NCBI GenBank assembly: GCA_023228875.1
Contig: JALOAG010000001.1
Span: forward strand, 590,296-654,295
Direction of reading: 5' to 3'
Length of the DNA: 64,000 nucleotides
Source of the DNA: Bacteroidia bacterium
GTDB taxonomy: Bacteria; Bacteroidota; Bacteroidia; NS11-12g; UBA955
A program made the translations under genes and the position numbers. How positions within the stretch are numbered: position 1 is the stretch's first letter; each line of letters begins with the position of its first letter. This document shows, piece after piece, positions 27,042 to 36,065 of the stretch. The notes under the pieces were generated by a model, which saw nothing but the letters and a program-made list of their open reading frames with translations, did not search any database and was not told where the DNA came from.

Positions 27042-28469
27042 TTGAAAAAGTTAAACACACTCATTCTTAAATCTTTTATTGGTCCTTTTGTGGCCACGTT
27101 TTGTATTTCAATGTTTCTGTTTCTTATGCAGTTTCTTTGGAAATACATTGATGAGTTTGTTGGAAAGGGACTGGAATGGCATGTATTTGCAAGGCTGCTC
27201 TTTTTTGCAATGGCTGATTTAATTCCTTTTGCATTGCCATTAGCGGTATTGCTTTCGTCCATAATGACCTATGGCAACCTTGCCGAAACTTCTGAATTGG
27301 TGGCAATTAAATCAGCAGGAATTTCATTGAGAAAAGTCCTGACTCCAAGCTTTATTGTAATGCTTTTACTGTCATTACTCACTTTTTATTCTTCAAATAT
27401 AATTATACCAAAAGCCAATCTGGAATTTAAAACATTGCTCTGGGATATTCGGGAGAAAAAGCCTGCATTTAATATTAAAGAAGGCGTTTTTTACAGTCAG
27501 ATTGAGAACTTTTCAATAAAAGTATCCAAGAAAGAGAAAGACAACCAAACCGTGCGCAATATTATCATCTATGAAAAACAACCGGATAACCCCATGCTCA
27601 ATGTGATTCGTGCTGAATGGGGAGTTATGAAGTTGTCTGAAAACGAACGCGCTTTACTGTTCACTCTGTATAATGGAGTGCGATATGAGGAGATGACCGG
27701 TTCGCAAAACTATTATAGAACACGACCTCACAATACGATGAAGTTTGCCAAGCAGGTGATGGCATTTGACTTATCTCAATTGGATTTAAAAAAGACCGAG
27801 AAAGAATTATACAAAGGGAATTATAGGTTTTTGAATGTCAAAGAGCTTACTGTGGAAATAGATTCCATGGATAAAGAAATCTTGCAAAGTAAACAGCAGT
27901 ATGCAAAATATATAAAGCCCTATTTTTCTATCTATAATACGCAATATAGTAAAAGAGATTCTGTTACCGCTTTGAGCCATAATAAGTTGATTGATAATTT
28001 TGCAAAGGTGAAACAAGAAGAATTGATTAACACAGCTCAAGATAATGTTAGAAATATATTGAGTATGGTCGAATCCAATCAAACAAGCCTTTCCGAACTT
28101 ACAAATGAAGAGCTGAAATATGCCGTAGAGAGACAAAAAAAGTACACATTAGCAGCCGTTATTTTAGTGCTGTTTTTCTTAGCAGCACCTCTGGGTGCAA
28201 TCATTCGTAGAGGTGGATTAGGTTTGCCGATGGTAGTGTCCATCTTGTTATTTATTCTGTATTATGTAGTAGATATGATTGGAACTAAAATTGCAAAAGA
28301 GGGAATAGTAGATGTTTGGTTGGGTACATGGCTCTCAACCCTTGTGCTGACACCCGTTGCAATTTGGATTTACTATAAAGCCTCCCGTGATGCAGCATTA
28401 TTTGAAGGAGGTATTATTAACAAATTAGCGAATAAGCTTAATTTTAGAAAAAAGGTTATCCCGTCTTGA
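27042..28469 (+). CDS. LptF/LptG-family permease (YjgP/YjgQ)
   Basis: A 475-residue membrane protein of the lipopolysaccharide export permease family, which extracts LPS from the inner membrane with the LptB ATPase. Three N-terminal membrane segments (about 13-35, 50-75, 98-120), a large periplasmic domain, and three C-terminal segments (about 365-385, 395-412, 425-445) fit the family. The gene appears to start with TTG; no ATG is in frame until residue 24. Bacteroidota usually encode the LptF and LptG proteins at separate places. The next glycosyltransferase overlaps its stop by four bases, which links it to surface glycan work. Confidence 0.88.
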   Translation: MKKLNTLILKSFIGPFVATFCISMFLFLMQFLWKYIDEFVGKGLEWHVFARLLFFAMADLIPFALPLAVLLSSIMTYGNLAETSELVAIKSAGISLRKVLTPSFIVMLLLSLLTFYSSNIIIPKANLEFKTLLWDIREKKPAFNIKEGVFYSQIENFSIKVSKKEKDNQTVRNIIIYEKQPDNPMLNVIRAEWGVMKLSENERALLFTLYNGVRYEEMTGSQNYYRTRPHNTMKFAKQVMAFDLSQLDLKKTEKELYKGNYRFLNVKELTVEIDSMDKEILQSKQQYAKYIKPYFSIYNTQYSKRDSVTALSHNKLIDNFAKVKQEELINTAQDNVRNILSMVESNQTSLSELTNEELKYAVERQKKYTLAAVILVLFFLAAPLGAIIRRGGLGLPMVVSILLFILYYVVDMIGTKIAKEGIVDVWLGTWLSTLVLTPVAIWIYYKASRDAALFEGGIINKLANKLNFRKKVIPS

Positions 28470-29653
28470 AAAGGGTGCTCATCATAGGTAACAGAATTCC
28501 TTTGCCTGCCAGAGATGGAGGTGCTTTGGCTATACTGCAAATACTTAAATTGTATGTTAAAGCAGGATTTGAAGTTGATTTTGTAACACTCAATACTTCA
28601 AAACATTTTGTTACAGAGGATATCATTCATTCAGAATTGGACTTTCTGAACTCGATTGAGAAAGTGAATATTGATACTCAATTGAAATTGGGAGCTTTAC
28701 TCAAAAACCTATTACTATCAGCAAAGTCATATAATCTGTCAAGATTTTATTCAAAAGAGCTTGAAGACTTGATTTTGCGTAAGATTCAGGAAAATGAATA
28801 CGATTGCATACACATAGAGAGCCTATTTGCAGCAACAGTATTACCTGTGCTAAAGCAAAATTTTCAAAGACCGATTTATATTAGAGTGCATAATATTGAG
28901 CATCAAATATGGCAGCGAATGGCGGAAAATGAACAGAATATTTTCAAGAGAAAATATTTGAAAATAATGGCGCAGCGTCTTCAAAAAGAAGAGTTGCTAT
29001 TGTTGTCTCTTGCTAATGGCTTGTTACATATTTCCAACAGTGATTTAGCATTTTTTGAATCGCAACTACCGGCAGTAAAACATATTTATTTGCCTTTTGT
29101 TGTTGAAGAAAATACTCAGATTGAATACCCTGATGCTACACCTGCATCGGTAGGTTTTATAGGTTCACTTGAGTGGTTGCCGAATCAACATGGTTTAGAT
29201 TGGTTTTTGGATAAAGTTTGGGCAAACGTCAGGGTTGCTATTCCTGATGCAGTTTTGAGAATCGCAGGAAAAAACATACCGGATAAATATAGGTCAGATG
29301 AGCATTGCGGAATAGAAGTAATGGGAGAGGTGCAGTATGCGAATAATTTCATGCACCAACAACAAGTGCTAATTGTACCCTTGTTTTCAGGAAGTGGAAT
29401 AAGAATTAAAACCATTGAAGCAATGGCAAACGGAATTGCTGTGGTGAGTACAACAATTGGTGCGCAGGGTTTGGGTGTTGTTCCCGGTGAAGATATTCTC
29501 ATTGCGGATACAGCTAAAGACTTTTCAAAAGCGTTGATACTATTGCTTACTAATGAAATGTTGCGATTAAAATTGAAAAAAAATGGGGAGTCATTTGTAC
29601 AACATAATCACAATGAAAGCAAGGCGATTAGTGTGCTAAAGTCCTTATGCTGA
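28466..29653 (+). CDS. Glycosyltransferase, GT4-type
   Basis: A 395-residue GT-B glycosyltransferase. The N-terminus KRVLIIGNRIPLPARDGGA has the glycine loop of the acceptor domain; the C-terminal half has GFIGSLEWLPNQHGLDWF and PLFSGSGIRIKTIEAMANG, the typical donor-binding region. It starts with TTG inside the TTGA overlap with the LptF/G-type gene, a sign of translational coupling. Its TGA stop directly abuts the stop of the convergent gtrA-like gene. Confidence 0.86.
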   Translation: MKRVLIIGNRIPLPARDGGALAILQILKLYVKAGFEVDFVTLNTSKHFVTEDIIHSELDFLNSIEKVNIDTQLKLGALLKNLLLSAKSYNLSRFYSKELEDLILRKIQENEYDCIHIESLFAATVLPVLKQNFQRPIYIRVHNIEHQIWQRMAENEQNIFKRKYLKIMAQRLQKEELLLLSLANGLLHISNSDLAFFESQLPAVKHIYLPFVVEENTQIEYPDATPASVGFIGSLEWLPNQHGLDWFLDKVWANVRVAIPDAVLRIAGKNIPDKYRSDEHCGIEVMGEVQYANNFMHQQQVLIVPLFSGSGIRIKTIEAMANGIAVVSTTIGAQGLGVVPGEDILIADTAKDFSKALILLLTNEMLRLKLKKNGESFVQHNHNESKAISVLKSLC

Positions 29654-30100
29654 TTATTTCTTAAATACCCAATATTTCTGTCCAAAGAAATTCCAAATGG
29701 CAGACATAATTGTGGCAAATACAAATGCAAACAACTTGTCCAATTGCAGTGTAATGTTAAATAAATCCTTGATTGTCGTATTGTTGATTTGGATAAACAA
29801 CTCGTAGTAGGGAAGTAGCTTTAGAAAAATTTCATTTACAGAAACATTAATTAATAATGACACGCCATATATAGCAAAGAATTTTGAGAGTTGGTTTACA
29901 CCGGTCTTTCTTTTGTCCTTCCAAGTCCATAATTTATTAAGAAAAAAGGTGTAAAAAGACCCGGTAATAAATCCTAATGCTTTTGCAATACTCAATGATT
30001 CGAGAAAGAAAGATGTGCCATAATATACTACCAAGTCAACAAGCACCGCAGAGATACCTATGATGATATATTTAACTATTTGTTTTCGCGAATCTCTCAC
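29654..30100 (-). CDS. GtrA-like membrane protein
   Basis: A 148-residue protein with four predicted membrane helices, of the GtrA/DPMS family that helps flip lipid-linked sugars or assists polysaccharide synthesis. The typical ends RQIVKYIIIGISAVLVDLVVYY and FFGQKYWVFKK are visible (shown as fragments RQIVKYIIIG and GQKYWVFKK). Its ATG overlaps the end of the LD-carboxypeptidase gene by four bases. The exact substrate is unknown. Confidence 0.88.
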   Translation of the reverse strand: MRDSRKQIVKYIIIGISAVLVDLVVYYGTSFFLESLSIAKALGFITGSFYTFFLNKLWTWKDKRKTGVNQLSKFFAIYGVSLLINVSVNEIFLKLLPYYELFIQINNTTIKDLFNITLQLDKLFAFVFATIMSAIWNFFGQKYWVFKK

Positions 30101-30999
30101 CTGATTGCAAAAGTAATTTTATTATTTTTAATCGAAGCAAACCATCCAATTGGGATTGGAAAATTCATAGCTATATGTCCAACAGGGAAATTTGATAAAT
30201 AAGGAATGTTTAATTTGTTTGCATAGTATGCACAAATCTCCTCAGCTGTTTTCCCAAAAGGAACAGTGTTGTCATGCATATCCGTAAGTCCGCCAGAAAT
30301 AATCAGTTTGACTCCTTCAAAAAAACCACTCCTTTGCAGTGAATTGAACATGCGGTCAATGTGATATAGATATTCGTCCAAGTCTTCAATAAATACGATT
30401 CTTCCTGTATTGTGCGATAAACTCTTTGAACCCATTAAACTATAAAGCACAGATAGGTTGCCGCCTGTAATTTGAGCACTTTCGATATCATGAACATCTT
30501 GTCCCTGTGGCAATGAATAAGTGAGTTCACTTGTCTTTAGAAAATGTGCTGTTAATGATGCAGATTCATGAAATAAAGGGTCGTTATATTGCACGAATGA
30601 CAATGGCATGAGGCAATGCAAAGAAGGGCATTTATATTGATTAAGGAGGTGTTGGTGAATGGCTGTGATATCGCTATAACCGCAAATCCACTTCGGATAT
30701 TTTTTTAATAAATCCCAATTGACATGGTCAATAATTCTTGCAGAACCGTAACCCCCTCTTGCACAAAAAATTGCTTTAACCTCCGGATTAGACAATAGTT
30801 CATTGAAATCGCTGATTCTTTGCCCGTCAGAACCTGCAAATTGGTTGTCAGAATCAAATAAATGTGAAGCAAAACATACCTTCCATTGATGTTGGTTACA
30901 CCATTTCTTGAAACCTTGTAACTCTTCTTCTACAACTTTACGTGCAGGTGCAAGAACACCAATCGTGTCTCCGTTGTTTAATTTAGGTAGTTCAATCAT
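30097..30999 (-). CDS. LD-carboxypeptidase, peptidase family S66
   Basis: A 300-residue cytoplasmic serine peptidase that trims the terminal D-alanine from tetrapeptides in murein recycling, or cleaves related peptides. The nucleophile segment is FCARGGYGSARII, the catalytic Glu lies in VFIEDLDEYLYHIDRM, and the catalytic His in FPVGHIAMNFPIPIG; all three are at family positions. It overlaps the neighbours on both sides by four bases (ATGA-type junctions). Confidence 0.93.
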   Translation of the reverse strand: MIELPKLNNGDTIGVLAPARKVVEEELQGFKKWCNQHQWKVCFASHLFDSDNQFAGSDGQRISDFNELLSNPEVKAIFCARGGYGSARIIDHVNWDLLKKYPKWICGYSDITAIHQHLLNQYKCPSLHCLMPLSFVQYNDPLFHESASLTAHFLKTSELTYSLPQGQDVHDIESAQITGGNLSVLYSLMGSKSLSHNTGRIVFIEDLDEYLYHIDRMFNSLQRSGFFEGVKLIISGGLTDMHDNTVPFGKTAEEICAYYANKLNIPYLSNFPVGHIAMNFPIPIGWFASIKNNKITFAIR

Positions 31000-32342
31000 T
31001 TAATTTCTGTTTCATTTTCAATAAATGTAATGCCAAATTCGCTTAATTCATTAAGGATGGGAATGTATATTTCTGAATGGAAGGGTAGTATTACACCTGT
31101 TTCTTTGATTTTTCCTGTTGCTAATAGTTTCACTCCCATTGCAAGAGGCAATCCAACAGTATCGCTGATTGCCGTATGATATACATCTTTCCCTTCAAGC
31201 GACATTAAGCTGGTATGTTGGTAGTGCTTATGATCTATTGTGTATTCTACTTCATGATACATCAACAACATATCTTTATCTTGCTCATTGAGTTTCCATT
31301 TCTCTAACAATATTTTTTCCAAAATTTCAGCAGCAGTGTATGTACCGTAGGGAATAATTTTCTCAGAATCTAATTCAAGATATTGGATTTTCTCCCATGC
31401 TTCTTTGCTCAACGAAGTACGAATGAGTTGTTCAAAAATGTGCTTATTGGAAAATGTATCCGCTGAATCTGTAAGTTTTAAAAAAAAGTCTTTATATGTA
31501 TAGTCAGTTGGTATGTTGATTTTAGTAATGTTTTCTGTCGCACCAAGCAAAGCTAAGGCATACCATGCTTCACAAAAACCTGGTCTGCGCAAGGTTCCTC
31601 TTATGATGGTTGGTACACCATCAATCTTGTAATGTTTTGAATAATCAAGAGAATTACGGTTTGCATAAGCTTCATAGCTCCCCACGTTTGGAAGATCAAA
31701 TGACCAAAGCTTGCTGAAGAGCCGTGGATAAGGGACATAGTATGTGAGCTTATTCTCGCGATACCTTGCCATTTCTCCCTGCCCTGCAATAACTACGTTT
31801 TTTGGGTTCCATGTGAACTTATACTTCCATGGGTTATCCAATTCGTCCTTTAATGACATCAGTGCTCCTGTGAAACTCTTGAAACTATGAATCTTTCCAT
31901 CCTTATTCTTAATATTCTCTATGATTCTGCATGCAGATAAATGGTCAATACCGGGATCAGCACCCAGTTCAAAAAGAAAAACTAAGTTCTTTTCTTTTGC
32001 CTTTTTATTTAGCACTTTGATTTCATGCTTCGCATAGCTTGCGGTGAGCATGTGTTTAGAATGTTTTAAACAAAGTTTGGCTACTTTAAGATGGAATAAA
32101 TGGGGAAGCATGGACACAACAATAGTTGCATCAATAATAAGATTTTCCATGTGTACTGCATCAGAAATGTTAATTTTAACTACTTGAATATGAGGGTAAT
32201 CAATTGTCTTCTTTCGAACTAAGTCGAGATCTAAGTCTGCGACTGTTAATGAAATGGGACTCTTTTTAGTCCATTTTCCAAGATAGTTTATCAGACTCCC
32301 GGAAGAACGCCCCGCTCCTAAAATCAATATATGCTGTTTCAT
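30996..32342 (-). CDS. Saccharopine dehydrogenase-family protein
   Basis: A 448-residue NAD(P)-dependent enzyme. The Rossmann motif LILGAGRSSGSLINYLG starts at residue 5 from the chosen start, and the C-terminal domain is of the saccharopine dehydrogenase type. In many Bacteroidota this family acts in lysine degradation through saccharopine; that assignment is by family. The frame is open to an ATG at 32438, but that would add an unlikely 32-residue hydrophobic prefix, so I use the ATG at 32342 (MKQHILILGAG). It is translationally coupled to the S66 gene. Confidence 0.87.
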   Translation of the reverse strand: MKQHILILGAGRSSGSLINYLGKWTKKSPISLTVADLDLDLVRKKTIDYPHIQVVKINISDAVHMENLIIDATIVVSMLPHLFHLKVAKLCLKHSKHMLTASYAKHEIKVLNKKAKEKNLVFLFELGADPGIDHLSACRIIENIKNKDGKIHSFKSFTGALMSLKDELDNPWKYKFTWNPKNVVIAGQGEMARYRENKLTYYVPYPRLFSKLWSFDLPNVGSYEAYANRNSLDYSKHYKIDGVPTIIRGTLRRPGFCEAWYALALLGATENITKINIPTDYTYKDFFLKLTDSADTFSNKHIFEQLIRTSLSKEAWEKIQYLELDSEKIIPYGTYTAAEILEKILLEKWKLNEQDKDMLLMYHEVEYTIDHKHYQHTSLMSLEGKDVYHTAISDTVGLPLAMGVKLLATGKIKETGVILPFHSEIYIPILNELSEFGITFIENETEIK

Positions 32343-32437
32343 GAATTTCCTTGACAAAGTAAGTGAAACTACTATTGAGAAAAAATGAAATTCATGTATA
32401 ATTAATAACAAAGGAGATTCATTATTATATACAAACA

Positions 32438-32466
32438 AAAAAGCCTCCGCGCAGCGGAGGCTTTTT
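32438..32466 (-). terminator. Terminator of the first GRD-PKD paralogue
   Basis: A 13-base-pair stem (AAAAAGCCTCCGC with GCGGAGGCTTTTT) and a three-base loop, 20 bases after the stop at 32486. An almost identical copy follows the third paralogue. Confidence 0.93.
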
Positions 32467-32485
32467 GAACATTCAAAGTCGGTTT

Positions 32486-35400
32486 TTACTTCGCAATAAT
32501 AACCTTGTGAGTCAGCACTTGATTGTCATGTGTAGTAACTCTAATCAAGTACACCCCGTTCGCCATGTTTGACAAATCGATGATGTATTGAGCATTTGTG
32601 TTGTTTTGAGTAGATAACAGAACAGTTTCACCCACCATGTTTGAAACAGCGATATTGCTTACGGTAACATTGTTGTTGTTAGCAATAGTAACAATGCCAT
32701 TACTTGGATTAGGGAAAAGTTCGAAACCTAATTGAGCAAAAGTTGAGTTTACATCAAGGTTCTGAACCACGTGTTCCAATGTTTTTTCGCACTGGCAACC
32801 TTCGGGAGAAGTTACAATTAATTTCACTTTGAACTTACCATCATTGCTGTATTGGTGGTTAGGGTTAGGCGCAGTGGAAACAACTCCGTCTCCAAAATAC
32901 CATTTGTAGTCAGCACCTACCACCGGCACATCAAAGGTATATCCTCTTTGTCCGAAAGTCCAATCGTGATTAATTGTGAAATCGCAAGAAGGAATAATAC
33001 CCACATTCACAGTTTTAGAAATAGTGTCAGGGCAAATACCAAACTTAGAAGATGCAATCAAAGTAATAACATAGCTTTCAGGAGATGTATTTGAGTATGT
33101 ATGAAGTGGTGTAGTCATATCACCGTATGTCATGCCATCGCCCATATCCCAGAAACTATGGAAATTGCCAAACTCAACTGTAGTATTGTTAGCAAGTTGG
33201 AGTGTGTTGCCGGCACAAGTGGTTTGTGCGATATCGAAATCGGCATTGGGACGATAACCTGTTCTTACTGAAGATGCTTTAAAAGCCGAACATCCATTGT
33301 CATAATTAACAGTCAGACTCATATTGTATTCTCCTGCGCTGTCAAATTTCACAGAAGGCTCTCTGTCTGCGTATAAAATTCCATCAATATTCCATATAAA
33401 ATCAATAGTGCTGTATATATTAGTAATTCCACTATTGAAGATAATTGGACTGTTGCTGCACACATCGGACGTAGAGAAGTTAATGATAGGAGCTTCCATC
33501 ACCACAATAGATTTAGTCATAGAATCAACACAGCCAAATTGTGATGTTGTTTTAAGAGTAATCAATTGTTCACCGTATGCAGTAAATGTTACTAAAGGAT
33601 TTTTATCAAATGAACGCACATTGTTGCTTCCAATGGTCCATTCGCTACCCCATGATGAGAATGGAATGGTTGTGAGGTTGCTCAAGGTTACATTGCTGTT
33701 CTGACAGATGCTGGCAGGAGAAGTAAAATTAGCAACAGGGTTGGGATAGTTATAAACAGATTTTGTTATTTCAGAATGACAACCATTGTCAGACGTAGCA
33801 GTAAGTGTTACTTGATAAGGACCGGGTTGTGTATAAACATGAGTAGGGTCTTTGAGTGTACTTTCGTTTTCGTCACCGAAATTCCAAACGTAAGTCATTG
33901 TACCCGCAGCTAATGTACTATTATTGGTAAACTGGAATGGATTCAAACCGCATTGATTTTTAAAAGTAAAGTCAGCAACCGGACTTTCAATAACTTCAAT
34001 AGTTTTATAAACTGAGTCAGCAAAACCTAAATCAGAGGTTGCAACCATTTTAACTGTGTATATACCTTTAGAAGCATACAATTTTTGAGGTGCAAATTGT
34101 GTAGAAGTTGTTCCATCGCCAAAATCCCAAAAAGTTGAAATAATCGTACCGGAAGCAATCTCAGTAAGATTGACAAATTGGAGTGTTGTGCCGAGGCATC
34201 CTCCGGCATCTTCCACTGCCACTGAAGGCATAGGTGCTATATGTAAGTATCTAATCGTTGTCGTGTCACATTTACCATAGGATTTATCAGTAACTGTGTA
34301 ATATAAGACAACGGGTAAGTCAACATCTGATGCATTAAATTTAAGAGAAACATACGCATCGGTTGAACCGGATGGCGGATAAAATGAATATCTGTTTGAA
34401 GGCATTACAGTACCATCGATGGTTGCTTCAAACTTACTGGTCCAAGTTGTGCCATATCCGGAATTTGAGTAGCCAATTGGTGGTGAAAAGTGATAAATGA
34501 AAACTTTGTCATGTGTTACCAAATCCGGTTCGTCATTTTTAATAAACCCAGGAAAAACTATGTCCGGATTAAAATTCGCACCAAAAGGCAATGAAGTTAC
34601 ATCAAAACTTTTAGATATAGCGTTATTGGAGTTGTCCATATCATTACTTAGTACAGTAAATGTTAATGAGTTATTTCCGAGCACTGTAGGTTTTAATTTA
34701 TAACCGGGAATTCTGAAAACCTTGGTTTCGCCAACTTCAAGACCAACTAGTTCAAAATGTTTTATAGTAATGCCTGATGCCCCCGGCATTGATATATTAA
34801 TGTCCACCATAGAACGTCTTCCGGGTCCATTGCTTCTGAGCGTTACATCTATATCATATTCATTGTTATGACAAAGTATTCCCGGTGCGGCAGCAATCAC
34901 AGGTTGCACATCTAGTACTTCAATATCTGAGTATTTGGTTGCAAGAGTTAGTATTTCAACATATCCATCTCCGTTATTATTTCCTTGAGTATTTGTTTGA
35001 GCGACTCCGCTATTGTATGAACCTCCTCCATCACCATAATCATAATATTGGCTACCTCCATTGTATCCTCCACCGCCACCTGCTCCGCAACTACCTCCGC
35101 AACTACTATGAGCACCACCACCACCGCCAAATCCTCCTTGTGCAGTAGGTGCTGAGCTACTGAGTCCACCAGCTCCACCATTCAAAAATGCCTTTCCCCC
35201 TGTTACACCATAACTGCCTGCACTTCCTGAGAGAGCTCCGTCAGTCTTATATCCTCCACCTGCGCAAGCAATTACTCCCTGTGCTGTTCCGCCATTTTGT
35301 GTTCCGTTGTTGGTTGCCAATCCGGGATTACCGTCTCGGTTCATAGCACCACCACCACCACCGGCAACAATAAGAATCGTATTGGTTGTTACGTTCACTA

Positions 35401-35881
35401 CATAAGAACCACCGCCACCACCACCACCGGTACCATTTATTCCTTTTTGACCCACGAGAATATATATTTCTTCACCGGCATTCAAATCAAAAGTTCCTTG
35501 GATTGTAGCGCCCTTTCCACCCACAAAAGAACCACTATTGTAGTCCCCGCCTTTTGCACCTGCAACGGTTATTTGGTATGTACCATCATCTGGCACCCTC
35601 CATGATTGAATACCGCTAATAGATGTAACTTTCCCATCTAAATTAGTTGAGCTGTATGCAGAGTTAATTTGGGCTTGTGTCGGACCTAATCTTGCTGTTG
35701 CACCTGCAGTGGTAAATTTATAAGTTTGTCCAAATACAGTCGAAGTGCAAATGAAAAAAAGTGATAGTAATAGATTCGGTACAAATTGATTACTAAGATA
35801 CCACCGGATTTGCTTAGATAGCTTGATTCTGTGTGTAATAAGCTCTGATGGTGTGTTGTAAATGTTGTAATGTGTTTTCAT
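32486..35881 (-). CDS. Secreted ALK-type glycine-rich domain/PKD repeat protein with T9SS signal (paralogue 1)
   Basis: A 1,131-residue exported protein. A signal peptide with a long basic N-region ends at about residue 52 (TSTVFGQ). Residues 54-312 form a glycine-rich domain: it opens with YKFTTAGATARLGPTQAQ, has IQSWRVPDDGTYQITVAGAKGG (shown as IQSWRVP and YQITVAGAKGG) and YILVGQKG, then poly-Gly runs, and closes at GDGYVEI. This order matches the ALK/LTK glycine-rich domain. A CARDB-like region (about 315-430) and a further beta domain precede about six PKD units (WDFGDGTT, WNFGDENE, two degenerate, WDMGDGMT, WYFGDGVV). The end is a T9SS type A sorting domain (FELFPNPSNG). Role unknown; adhesion or surface binding is inferred. 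Confidence 0.88.
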   Translation of the reverse strand: MKTHYNIYNTPSELITHRIKLSKQIRWYLSNQFVPNLLLSLFFICTSTVFGQTYKFTTAGATARLGPTQAQINSAYSSTNLDGKVTSISGIQSWRVPDDGTYQITVAGAKGGDYNSGSFVGGKGATIQGTFDLNAGEEIYILVGQKGINGTGGGGGGGSYVVNVTTNTILIVAGGGGGAMNRDGNPGLATNNGTQNGGTAQGVIACAGGGYKTDGALSGSAGSYGVTGGKAFLNGGAGGLSSSAPTAQGGFGGGGGAHSSCGGSCGAGGGGGYNGGSQYYDYGDGGGSYNSGVAQTNTQGNNNGDGYVEILTLATKYSDIEVLDVQPVIAAAPGILCHNNEYDIDVTLRSNGPGRRSMVDINISMPGASGITIKHFELVGLEVGETKVFRIPGYKLKPTVLGNNSLTFTVLSNDMDNSNNAISKSFDVTSLPFGANFNPDIVFPGFIKNDEPDLVTHDKVFIYHFSPPIGYSNSGYGTTWTSKFEATIDGTVMPSNRYSFYPPSGSTDAYVSLKFNASDVDLPVVLYYTVTDKSYGKCDTTTIRYLHIAPMPSVAVEDAGGCLGTTLQFVNLTEIASGTIISTFWDFGDGTTSTQFAPQKLYASKGIYTVKMVATSDLGFADSVYKTIEVIESPVADFTFKNQCGLNPFQFTNNSTLAAGTMTYVWNFGDENESTLKDPTHVYTQPGPYQVTLTATSDNGCHSEITKSVYNYPNPVANFTSPASICQNSNVTLSNLTTIPFSSWGSEWTIGSNNVRSFDKNPLVTFTAYGEQLITLKTTSQFGCVDSMTKSIVVMEAPIINFSTSDVCSNSPIIFNSGITNIYSTIDFIWNIDGILYADREPSVKFDSAGEYNMSLTVNYDNGCSAFKASSVRTGYRPNADFDIAQTTCAGNTLQLANNTTVEFGNFHSFWDMGDGMTYGDMTTPLHTYSNTSPESYVITLIASSKFGICPDTISKTVNVGIIPSCDFTINHDWTFGQRGYTFDVPVVGADYKWYFGDGVVSTAPNPNHQYSNDGKFKVKLIVTSPEGCQCEKTLEHVVQNLDVNSTFAQLGFELFPNPSNGIVTIANNNNVTVSNIAVSNMVGETVLLSTQNNTNAQYIIDLSNMANGVYLIRVTTHDNQVLTHKVIIAK
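32544..33958 (-). repeat. 1,415-base tract identical to 36124-37538
   Basis: Line-by-line comparison at a constant offset of 3,580 bases shows no difference over this stretch, which encodes PKD units 2-6 and the T9SS sorting domain. Mismatches begin at once outside it (32543 and 33959). Confidence 0.93.
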
Positions 35882-36011
35882 GATTATTAATAGGTAATTT
35901 ACATAGTGCTAAATTATATGAATCTATTTGAATTCTTCTTCTTTTTTTTTCTTTTTTTCCGATATAGAGCGTTATCTAGTCCTAAATCGATAAAAATGAG
36001 TTTGTTAATTT

Positions 36012-36048
36012 CACAAAAAAGCTTCCCTTTTGAGGAGGCTTTTTTGTG
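36012..36048 (-). terminator. Terminator of the second GRD-PKD paralogue
   Basis: A 15-base-pair stem (CACAAAAAAGCTTCC with GGAGGCTTTTTTGTG, one T-G pair) and loop CTTTTGA, 17 bases after the stop at 36066. The remainder of 35882-36065 is AT-rich and shows no gene. Confidence 0.85.
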
Positions 36049-36065
36049 ATTTACTTTCTTCTTGA

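Noticed and set aside
32852..33704. Identical pairs of plus-strand frames in paralogues 1 and 2
   Set aside because: Their identity only reflects the conversion tract on the minus strand; no promoter or start signals were seen.
34885..35148. Plus-strand frames rich in His, Leu or Tyr over the glycine-rich regions (also near 38562 and 42372)
   Set aside because: They are antisense readings of poly-glycine codons (GGN/NCC repeats) in the secreted paralogues.
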